Below are positions 21,812 to 30,761 of a stretch of DNA of 34,783 nt, piece by piece. Made by a program: the position numbers and the translations under genes. The notes below the pieces were generated by a model. That model saw nothing but the letters and a program-made list of their open reading frames with translations. It made no database searches and was not told the origin of the DNA. This stretch comes from Mesotaenium endlicherianum (Eukaryota > Streptophyta > Zygnematophyceae > Zygnematales > Mesotaeniaceae): positions 160,838 through 195,620 of the forward strand of contig WELA01003463.1 of assembly GCA_009602735.1 (NCBI GenBank). The letters are read 5' to 3'. Every line of letters begins with the position of its first letter. Position 1 is the stretch's first letter.

Positions 21812-22560
21812 TGTGCGCACGCGTGTGTGTCTGTGTGCGCGTGTGTGATGGAATGACAGGTGGAGAAGTACTTGGGGAGCGGAACGGACGAGATTCACTG
21901 GCTTCTCATCCGGTCAGCTCTGGCCTCAGTAGGGGGGACTGCCATCATCGCAATCCAAGACGTGCTGGGTCTTGATAACTCGGCGCGCATGAACACTCCT
22001 GCTGTCCAGGTCAAGCCTGCGCTCCCCATCCACCACTTTCTTACCCATTGCACCCGCTCAAAAACTAGTGGAGTTTGTGAGCTGTATGCGACTGTTTATG
22101 ACGTTATTGATCTGTAAGTTAGAAGCGGCAATTCCCCCACATATGTACAGCGCTTGGCACAGAGGACAGGTGGCGATGTGGATCAGGCTTTGGCGAGCCT
22201 GGAGAGGTTGACTTGGTTAATTTGTGTGCAAATTCTGTCTGCCAGGCTGTGAAGGTTGGTGTGGATGAAGATGCTAATATCTGCTCGGAGTAGATGGCAC
22301 CCCATCGTGTTGCCTTGTGCTTGTGCTTGTGCTTGCAGAAAGGTAACTGGGGCTGGCGAGTGGGGGAGCCCGGCTTTTTTGGCAACCTGACCGAGGAAGG
22401 CGAGCGCTTGACGGGGTACTTGAGGGACTACAACAGACTGCCCAAGGGCTTTGTTGACAAGTCCAAGGCTGCTGAGGAGGACGTAGAGGCGGAGGAGGCG
22501 GTGGAGGGAGCCGAGGTGACTGAGGGGGAAGAGTCCAAGGAAGAGGTTACTGCGACTTAA
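12174..22560 (+). CDS. DPE1: Plastid 4-alpha-glucanotransferase (disproportionating enzyme 1), 16 exons
   Basis: A GH77 enzyme that moves glucan chains between malto-oligosaccharides and frees glucose during plastid starch turnover. Exons: 12174-12608, 12806-12868, 13119-13207, 13814-13874, 14519-14597, 15121-15257, 16592-16750, 17103-17179, 17841-17980, 18709-18740, 19280-19354, 20057-20129, 20833-20921, 21426-21470, 21860-22009, 22339-22560. Every junction is GT-AG and in phase, giving 641 residues. Residues 1-73 look like a transit peptide (Ser/Lys-rich, few acidic residues, ending VKVQA). The core starts RRAGILMHPTSLPGAYGIG (106-124). WQVLPLVPPGRKSGEDGSPY and DANCGNTL follow. Family catalytic residues are present: nucleophile D400 (FRIDHFRG), acid/base E447 (IIAEDL) and D500 (THDNDT). 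A 34-residue acidic tail after GFV is unusual. Exon 10 is only 32 bp. The assembly gap lies wholly in intron 8. Intron-exon placement is read by eye, and exons 10 and 11 have the weakest sequence support. Confidence 0.95.
13339..13500 (+). repeat. Degenerate short tandem repeats in DPE1 intron 3
   Basis: Variants of tgcagtag-ctgatctgc recur (around 13341, 13378, 13402, 13434) and end in cagaacctgatctgctatcagaacctgattt. Part of this echoes the end of exon 3 (see findings). Confidence 0.55.
14451..14478 (+). repeat. CTG microsatellite in DPE1 intron 4
   Basis: Nine or more uninterrupted CTG units lie 40 bp upstream of the exon 5 acceptor, on the transcribed (CUG) strand. Confidence 0.9.
15340..15720 (+). 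repeat. Degenerate minisatellite in DPE1 intron 6
   Basis: Roughly seven imperfect copies of a pyrimidine-rich unit of about 45-60 bp recur, of the type aaagactttgtttctctggg followed by tccccattcacaccattgc. Clear copies begin near 15353, 15451, 15560, 15600 and 15640. Confidence 0.7.
16501..16588 (+). repeat. TG-rich microsatellite directly before DPE1 exon 7
   Basis: An interrupted (TG)n tract runs to the acceptor gtgcag at 16586-16591, with no real polypyrimidine tract between. Confidence 0.85.
17192..17210 (+). repeat. Short telomere-like motif
   Basis: The sequence ccctaaccctaaaccct in DPE1 intron 8 matches one to two units of the plant CCCTAAA telomere repeat, next to C-rich sequence and the assembly gap. 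Confidence 0.5.
17258..17811. other. Assembly gap (554 N)
   Basis: A run of N flanked by a C-rich left edge and a G run (17812-17818) on the right. It lies within DPE1 intron 8, since exons 8 and 9 on either side join in phase and complete GQLWGSPLYNW. Confidence 0.98.
18031..18200 (+). repeat. Clustered CTG repeats in DPE1 intron 9
   Basis: CTG tracts occur at 18031-18060 (about ten units), 18092-18114, 18128-18146 and 18162-18190, all in the sense orientation of DPE1. Confidence 0.9.
18441..18733 (+). repeat. 98-bp tandem triplication ending at DPE1 exon 10
   Basis: Copies start at 18441, 18540 and 18637 with gcgtgcttg-type sequence. Each has a gcatgc motif at the same place (18505, 18604, 18701; spacings 99 and 97). 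The third copy supplies the exon 10 acceptor gcatgcag, ending at 18708. Confidence 0.75.
18829..18997 (+). repeat. Polypyrimidine (TTC)n tract in DPE1 intron 10
   Basis: About 170 bp made almost wholly of C and T with TTC/CTT units, strongly strand-asymmetric. Confidence 0.85.
19377..19465 (+). repeat. C-rich (CCCT)n tract in DPE1 intron 11 with one N
   Basis: Runs of ccctccctccct and a C run interrupted by a single N at 19397. The complementary strand could form G-quadruplexes. Confidence 0.8.
19940..20020 (+). repeat. (CT)n(TG)n compound microsatellite before DPE1 exon 12
   Basis: A CT run (19940-19960) is followed by a TG run (19964-20020 with interruptions). The exon 12 acceptor is at 20056. 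Confidence 0.9.
21778..21846 (+). repeat. (TG)n microsatellite before DPE1 exon 15
   Basis: A GT tract with a few CG interruptions ends 13 bp before the exon 15 start at 21860. Confidence 0.9.
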
Positions 22561-23371
22561 GATGTGCCATCTGCATCTGTGTTCAGGACACAGTGACATA
22601 GGCTTCTATATATATGTTCTCTAGTTCATGCGATATTCAATAGCTTGCGCATGCATTAATGGCTCGTTGCATTCACTTCTGCTGTTCCTTAGCATAGACC
22701 TCTCTCACAAGCGATATCTGATGGACCACTTAGCTGCTCAAGGGTCAGAACCTGCGATGGTGACTTTGGTTCTCGCTTTTCTTTTTTATGAGACTGGAGC
22801 TCCTTACTAATGAGTAACTACATGTAAACCACAAAAATGTGGGTCATAAAAGCAATGTCTTGAATGTGAGCAAGTTATTCAACATCTGAGTTGCGTTCAT
22901 TGGGACGCAATGATGGGCTGCAGACACGAGGATGAAGCATTTCGAATAAAGCGATGCATACGTAAGCCAGAAAATGTGGATTGTTCTGAAACTATTTTCA
23001 TGCATTTGAGCAATGTCATGTACAGGCTGCAACACCTGAGCTGCAGTCTTTATAAACTGGCGGTAGGCTGTAAAAGCGAATGCGGGCATACGGTGATGAC
23101 AGCCAGCTAATTATAAAAGTTGTCTTATCTCCTATAAGATTCATGCATGACATGCATGTTTACATGTTGAGTGGCACTTGACGTCATCTTACTGCCCGCA
23201 TTCATATAAAATATAAATGGCTGAGTCTAATTGAACACAGCGAAATTGTAGTCACAAGTGGGAGCTGCATCTCAAAATTGCAATGTCATTAAGCACTGTG
23301 TACTCTATAATGATTTCGAGGATAATTGCAGCGGTACATAAGAGCTGCGACCTCTCGCCCAGCCAGCAGAC
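22561..23371. other. Spacer downstream of DPE1
   Basis: It contains the DPE1 3' UTR and terminator region. An AT run (tatatatat, about 22607) is a possible polyadenylation element. I see no other gene. Confidence 0.4.
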
Positions 23372-24091
23372 ATGAGCAGGAGGCATGACGTTGACCGTAA
23401 GGCAGCCACTGAAAATGCTGCCACCATGTAGTGAGTATTACAAAAGCCCGATGGTAAAAGAGATGTAAAGCTCAAAAGCATCACGATGTTGGTGTCATCA
23501 TGCGTGAAGATGCATCTATCTCCGCCATCTAACAGCTATGAAGCTGAGCGACACCTCAGATGCACAAGAATGATACGCATGCAGGCGCGGCAGAAGGGCT
23601 GGTGCGTCAAGCCGGAGCAGGCAGCAGCACGCCGTTCCCCTGGGCCACCTTCGCACCACCTGGTCCAGCACCAGAGCAATTACGCCCACCACACTCGGCT
23701 GCTGGTAATGAGCACGTCTAAGCTTCTAAGCAACTCAGAGCTTCCTCACTTGCACTGTCAACAACTAACCGACTGACTGCTGTCGCTATATTGCACTGCA
23801 ATACCATATACAACCCGCCATTGCAACCTCAAATACCGCTCAGCTCCAACTGTTTCCACACCCAAGTGCCACGACCTGAGGGCGGGAGGTTGAAAGGACT
23901 AGGTTAAGAGGGAGTACAGCAGTAGGCTCATGGCCAAGCTCAGGCAGAGGCTTCAGGCAGAGAAGGAACCTCAGAAAGATGAGGTCTTGACCATGAGAGA
24001 GGTGACTGACACTTGCTCACACAGTATGAGCATAGATCATCGAGATTGCAAACCTCGAGATTGTATGCATCTAGTGGCAGGGGGACGATGA
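23372..24091 (+). CDS. Tentative small spliced gene, unknown function
   Basis: Three exons join in phase: 23372-23430, 23536-23704 and 23903-24091, with GT-AG junctions (a strong gtgagt donor at 23431), giving 138 residues. The middle is basic (HLRCTRMIRMQARQKGW). It is followed by a Pro/His linker and a charged helix-like stretch (REYSSRLMAKLRQRLQAEKE). No family is recognised. The Lys/Arg/Glu-rich composition of exons 2 and 3 on this strand, against poor composition on the other, is the main coding evidence. The last 30 residues depend on reading through a possible donor at 24002, and a different last exon is possible. The stop overlaps the end of the opposite-strand gene by 21 bp. Confidence 0.45.
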
Positions 24092-26203
24092 AATACCTTG
24101 CCGGTCAAATTTTCGAGGGGAAGAGGTCCCGTTTTCATGCATGGCTGCCAGCTGCCTCGTGCCGAGGGCACCATTCTCTGAAGAAGGCCCATTGCCGCGT
24201 CCCTCCTCGCTTGCAGTGATGCCAGCTGGACCCCCGTGATCGGACCGATCAGACCTGACTGACCGATCGGATCGATCTGATGGCCTGGGTGCCTCGCTCC
24301 GAACTCGGCCAGACGAGGAAGACACCAAGCGGTTGGAGGTGACTCGCATGCGCCCCATGAACAAGATCTGCTTCTCTAGCAGCGTCTCCTGGAGCTGCAA
24401 GAGTGCAAGCAGACATTGACAACAAAGAAAAGACATGGCACACGGACATGTCCAGTCTCCCAATCAAGAAGCAGACTCGTCTGGAGTTCAGGTGCTGACT
24501 CCGTGGACATGTTACTCGTGCACATGTTGCGCACGTGTGCATCTTGGCATGCCAGATTTTGATGGTGATGGGGAATTTTCGCATAAAGATTAGCTCACGA
24601 AAGCAAGTATGAAGCAGAAGGAGCAATTGAGGCGTGATGAAGGTCGAGGACTAAGCAGCATTGAGAGTGCAAAAGCAGCATGAGAGAATGGTAAGCAGCA
24701 AGACTGACTGAAGGACCAGCTTCTGTATCCTTCCATGAAAGGAGCGACCTTCAGAGTGGCAGAATACAACTTTACACAAGTCATGTACTACGTTTGGTGG
24801 CCCTCCATTGGGATGAAAGCTCTGGCAATGCATGGGACTGCACACAGTGTGTGCTATGACAGGCGCCTGCAGACAGTATGACATAGTGGCTCCCAATTTG
24901 AGAGACTGGGGGAGGGAGGAAGTACCTCAAAAAAGCTTTGCAGCTCTGCCATCCGTGCACTCACACTGGCAGCGCACACTATGGCATCCTCTGCTCTCTT
25001 CTGCATCAACAACAAAAGCACCCTATGTAATAGTATGAAGCCAATTATCTCCTGTCATTCTCAAGTAGGTATACGGGTATATACATCATCAGCTGGCAAA
25101 AAGTGCTCTATACAGGAAAGAGATCACCGAACGCACGAGCCTGACATGATGCTTGACTTGTTTACTCAAACTTCATGCTAGTGACCTCATTCTGACATGA
25201 TTAAATATTTAATAGTTTGACTACATAGCTTCTGCAACTCTTCTGTTTGCTATTTGACTCCTTCTATTGGCCCCCCTAAGGTTTGAACAGCAGCAGGCTT
25301 GTCCTAAGACATACTGAAGTCAAGACGTAATCCTAACGTTCTTATTGAAACAAATGTAAGGGTAGAATACTGAAGTGACCACTTGTCATACAAGTGCGTA
25401 TAAAACAATGACTCAAAGGTTGCAGCTTTGTTGCTCACACCACCCCAACATAAGCTTTAGTCTTGCCCAAAGGAAGCTGCAAAAAGCAGAGAAGCAAACC
25501 TTGTGGTAGTCATATGCTTCTTTCAATTTCCTCATTTCCTCAATATGCTGATGCTGTAAGTCACGTAGCCTTCCCGTATACTGCTGCATTGACAATTGAT
25601 CTACTTGATAGAAGGAATTTGGCCTCCTGCAAACATCAGTTCAACCAGCCTCTCTAGCACCTACTTTCAGGATGCTATTTTACACACTAGAAAGTGCTGA
25701 AAAGTGTATTGAAATTTATCACAAGCTCCCCTTCAGAGGCATAAGAATGCATTGAAACAGTCTGAAAGAAAGGAGTGGTGTCTGCGTGTCGTATGCAAAG
25801 TGAAAGTTTTCGCCTTGCTACCATAACACCATGCTGTAAGCTTTTCACATACTATCAGGCTGACGATCCTGCAGATGCAATTCTACCTCACTTTAGCCCG
25901 CACTATGCGTAACCCTTGACCTGTCAAATAAAGCGCGTACCCTGAGATAGGCAGAGGAGTAGAGAGGGTTGCACAATATTGGTTTTGCAGCTGGCCGGCA
26001 GCCTGGCTGACTATGACATGGGGTATTCGCCAACCTGTATGTGCAAAGACTAAAGCACCTCTGATTGCACCCTTGATAAAGAAGTGAGACTCTCCATTGA
26101 TGGTGACTCCTAAGGCACCAAGCCAACCTCCTAATAAAGCCCCCACTGAGGCACAAAGGAAGCTGTTCGGCACTATCACAAGGTTCTTAACAACGTCTTC
26201 CAT
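24071..26203 (-). CDS. Tentative coiled-coil protein gene, unknown function
   Basis: Exons on the - strand: 26203-25941, 25626-25500, 25000-24926 and 24394-24071. All phases agree, giving 262 residues. The last three exons are the better supported. One has a helical stretch (YTGRLRDLQHQHIEEMRKL), one reads KRAEDAIVCAASVSARMAEL, and the last opens LQETLLEKQILFMGRMRV. The last exon then becomes low-complexity with Arg-Ser-Asp repeats (SDRSDRSVRSDRSDH) and a Ser/Gly-rich tail. Acceptors are tttgcag, gatgcag and cttgcag. The first exon is hydrophobic and glycine-rich (ALLGGWLGALG) and unlike the rest, so it may belong to another gene or be non-coding; upstream exons may be missing. I do not recognise the family. 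Confidence 0.42.
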
Positions 26204-28116
26204 TTATGGGCGAGGGAAGTCAGTTTAAGTCATCTGCGTGCAGAAGCCTATGTCGTAATCTCCGTGATTTTTCTGCACGAAGTTATCAAGGTCGTGAAAC
26301 TACAGTGCTAGCTCTTCCTCGCCTAAAAGTCACTTTTCAAAAGCTAAGCTTCTCTCATCCGATGAGTCATGACTCAACTAGGCTCGACCACCTTGGGATC
26401 CTCAGGTTCCAGCTTGGCTATGTATAGATTTATTTTGTTGGCCGATTTTCGCCATTTTTGCAAACGGTCTTGCATTTCGCCTGATGTCAAGCATCGGCCC
26501 GTCGACAAATGCGAGGGGTCCGACGCGCCAAGATGAATGTGTGAGGACGTCTGCCGTTTCGACTCTAGGTAGGAATTTCGTTTCACCATATCCTCTGATT
26601 TCCACAGGATTGGTGTCGCGACTGCTATCCACTTGACGGTGCCGCACGCGCAGTGCAAGTCACGGCCGCCCAGGTACGGGAAGTCAGCATTGACACACCG
26701 ACTAGAGGACTGAGTCAGCGGTCATGTTGAAGTCGTTGTCACTGTCAAAGTGGTCACGACACGTCACACCCACACCCAGGACGGGATGGGGATGTGGACC
26801 GAGTGGTCAGCCAAAAGGCTAGGGGCATGGAACCAGCAATGAGCCAGCCTATCGAGTGCCAAGAAAGGTACTAATCAATCGGCTATCCAAGCCAAGTACA
26901 GCAGGGATGTTGCAAAGGGCGTTGTGTGCCGCCTCGGCCGGGCTCTCAGGTGACTGGTCACGGCCTGAGCGTTTATCCTAAACGTTGCCAGCCAGCCACA
27001 TAGGCGTGATTGTCAGCTGGAAGGCTAAGTGGTCACGCGCAACAATCCCAATGCATGCATGCATGCCAAATGACATCTTCTAAGCTGTGTAAGAGCTGCT
27101 GGGTAAGGACGGCATGCAAGCTAAGCGCTGTGACTAAGCACTGGTGTTCTCGAAAGAGGACAGTGTGTGGTGCTTGTAAAAGGCACGAGTCCTGCCTGAA
27201 GCTGCCTCATCCTTGCTCGCATTGTTGTCAAAGGAAGCTGAAGAAGCAGAAGGAGTGCAAAGAAGAAGGAGTTCCCAAAGTTTCTCAACTTGGGCGAAAG
27301 CCTGTGTGCAAGTAAGACGCTTCTGTCCTTGTAAGGGAAACTGAAGATAAGCTATCTTTTCGAAAATTTCTGCTAAGTGTTGAATGAGGAACTGGTTGAA
27401 CATGGGAAGCACTGAGTATGGGATGCCTCACCGCATGATGCAAGTGCAGGAAGACCAGGAATGGGTCAAACCCCAACCAGTCTGTCACCGACACACGTGC
27501 AAGGGACGATCAACCCGGTCGATCCCCACGTGCAGCGACGCACCGACACGTCAACCAAGTCGAAGGCACACGTGCTGAGAAGCCACGCACGCGCCAGGGG
27601 TCCGACGCTGTTAGGCACGACATTGGAACAGGACCAACTTCCATCTTCGACTCCACCTTTACCTTCTCTTCTATTTGTCGTTCCGCAACATATATGCCTC
27701 GCTTCTTTCCGTGACTTCTTGTTCATCCATTACAAGGTGCCACAATTCAAGTTCCCTCCAACATAGTTCATTCATTAAATGAAAATGAAAAAATATTGAG
27801 GCATGAGCTTGACAATGTTCCTTCTTTAGAACTTGCCAAATTGATTAACCCCCACATCTTCACTGACGAGGACTTCGCTTTTATGTCCTATTGATCTCGA
27901 TCTGACTCATGTCCTGAAAGTCAAAGAACCATATAGAAACGTCAATAGGTATTTAAATATACCTGGCTTATGCTTATATCAATCAACCTCAATGGACATG
28001 TTCTTAGCCGTCGGCTCTAAAGGAGCAACTCAGTTTTCTTGCTCTAATCTTAGTTGGTATGTATATACACACATACACGTGCCAAATAAAGGACATGAAG
28101 ACTTTCACAAGTGAAC
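26204..28116. other. Unassigned region between the coiled-coil gene and the helicase
   Basis: Several frames look more protein-like than random but have no recognised family. A - strand frame at 26374-26721 contains LHCACGTVKWIAV and DRLQKWRKSANKINLYIAKL, with a possible donor after DPK. A - strand frame at 27134-27412 contains FNQFLIQHLAEIFEKIA. A Cys-rich + frame lies at 27010-27315. A + frame at 27715-27894 contains ELAKLINPHIFTDEDF. They may be fragments of old transposons or of unrecognised exons. Confidence 0.3.
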
Positions 28117-29892
28117 TCAGTTCCACAAGTCCTTCACAGGTTTGGGCAAGGCGGGGCTCTCAACATCCTTGACTTTGTAAAAGTTAGGGACCATCTCCAC
28201 AAGCCACATAGGCTCAATGACAGTAACATCACGGATATATTGTCGATTCGTCCGCACGAGCGCGTTGAAAACAACACACTCGGGCTTTGCACTAAATAAC
28301 ACCGAAGATGGATGTATTGACACTGTCTGTCCACTTGCCAAAGCCCTGTGCACACACACACAAGGGCCAAATTCTTCATGTTCGTGTCAATCGACTTCAT
28401 CACAAACTCGAAGCAAAAGCCTATATACGTTCCCGTAGAGCCCCAATCGCCCAGAGGCTAGAAGAGGGAGCAATGGAACAAAGCCTCGAAACGGACACAA
28501 CACAATATACTCAAGGGACATCACACAACCCACAACAGACACAACACTACATATACACCACACACCACACGCCACACTCGACACACACCAGGCTCCGCAC
28601 CTATAGGAGTTATCGGGTTGACGGCGGGCGGCATTAACAAAAAAGGCGGCAGCCAGGGCTCTCCGAAAGGCGAGCATGTCGTCTCCGCACGAAATGATCT
28701 TCATCTTCAACCCCTCGCAATATCCTCTTAGCTGCCTGCACACGTGTCCGAATCGGGTGTAGAGGCCTCGGATTTAGGGGAAAGAATGTCAAGTGAAGGT
28801 CAACAGCGATTAAATCTTTCAACTAGAGGTCAACTAGAGGTCCTCTACCAACAAGTAATGTTATCCGTTGAATGTTCTCAAACTCCTCTCACTGGCTCCG
28901 GAGCACTGCTGTTGCATAGGGACATCTGGAAGAGCAACCGAGGGTAGCAATTAGGGTTACATGGTGACGTCATAGAGGGTGTGCAGGTACCACCACCAAC
29001 CACAACAAATGTTTTGCACATGCAAAGCGTCGAATCTGCCGCTAGGCGGGGAGAGGAATGAAAACAAACTTTAAGGTCAGAGTGAACAGTTTGCCTCTCG
29101 AGACAAAGACAAAGAAAGAGAGATGCGAAAAACCGCACGCTCCTTTGCGACTTGGTCGAGCCAATCTCCGACCAAAACATCACACACAACCCAAGTCACA
29201 TACATAGAACGCAAGCACACGAGACAAAGCCAGCACCATAACCCAGAGTGCTTGAAAAGGCTTCAAGAGGGAGGCCCTACCTGAAGATGTCCAGAGCCTT
29301 GTTCAGCGCCCGGGCATTCAAAAAATTTGTGCGACACCACGCCCGTGCGTCACCGGCTCTTTTACTGCTGCCCAAGCTGTGAGCACTTTTTTTTTTCTCG
29401 CTGCCCACATGAGCCGGCGCCGTCCCACCCCCTCCATTCGCCGACGGGGCAATATCGCCCGACCCAGCTCCACTGGATGACAAGAAGGCGCCATTTGTCG
29501 TGCTCTTGAGCGCCTCTGCCAAATATGCCCTGAACACGTTGACAAGTGTCACGTGGTCCCCATCCTTGCTGGCAAATCGTTTCTTGGCCGCGTTTGCCTG
29601 CAGTCCCATGGCACATGCACAGCTGCTGTCAGCTGCCCACCATCGACAATACTTGGAACTTGCCAAGGCCATCACCAGCACCACCACTACTGCCACCCGC
29701 ACTCTCTCGTGATAAATTCATGTGAGATACTCCCCAGATGCTACCCAGTCACTGCAGTCTGGCTTCCATATGCCGTGGTCCACTGCCGAAACTTTGCACT
29801 GTCCTCAAATCCTCCATACACACGCAAACGCTAAAACAACGTGCCGTCCAACCCCACCACCAATATATACACATATATGTGTATATATATAG

Positions 29893-29923
<31 letters not shown>

Positions 29924-30665
29924 TATATAGATATATATATATATACATATATAGATCTATATATATATATATATATACATCATTAGCACGTCCCCCCAGC
30001 CGTCCCTTTCCAGCCTGCAGCCCCTCCGCCGCCCGCGGCCCAGCCACGAATGCTCGGCAGCAGCCTGTGCTGACTGACCTCAGCAAGCTTGTCCTTGGGG
30101 GCAAAAAAGACAGACTCCGCCGACAGCATGGCCACGGCCGCCAGCATCTCCTGCGCGCACCCGAAGCCCTCGGAGACGAGCACCGCGCGCGAGTACAGCG
30201 GGTCCAAGGGGAACCGCGCCATCTGGACGCCCACGGGTTGCGACAGCTGGCCCTCGCGCGTGAGCGCGCCCAGCACGTACAGGTGCTCCAGCGCCTTCAG
30301 GATGGCCGCCCTGCTCGCCGCCAAGACACGCTCGCAGGAGTGCAGAACAGGTGTCAGGAGAAAAGCTGAGGAGTGGGACGAGCGCAAGCACGCGCACGCA
30401 CGCGTGATGCACGTGCCTGGTGGCGCCCTTCCCTTCCTCTTGCTGAAGGTGATCGCTCTTCATGCCACCTATCAATTGGAGAGGGGAAGTGGTGGAGGGG
30501 GGAGAGAGGGGCCTTGACCAAAAGGCGATCCAATGAACCCCCCTCGCATGCTGCCTACATGGCCTGCATGCACGCAGGCGTGTGGGCACGCAAGTGCGCA
30601 ACCCGGAACATGCCCAAGGGACTCTCAAACGTTACTCCGACACAGAGATCTAGCTGCCCATGCAG

Positions 30666-30761
<96 letters not shown>

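Noticed and set aside
24013..24219. + strand frame beginning after an acag at 24024 as a further exon of the small gene
   Set aside because: It would need an intron of 23 bp, and it runs antisense over the better-supported last exon of the - strand gene.
25883..25940. Extension of the - strand first exon to its own stop codon
   Set aside because: A donor at 25940 (gtacgc) lets the exon join the next one in phase; the unspliced extension is possible but less economical.
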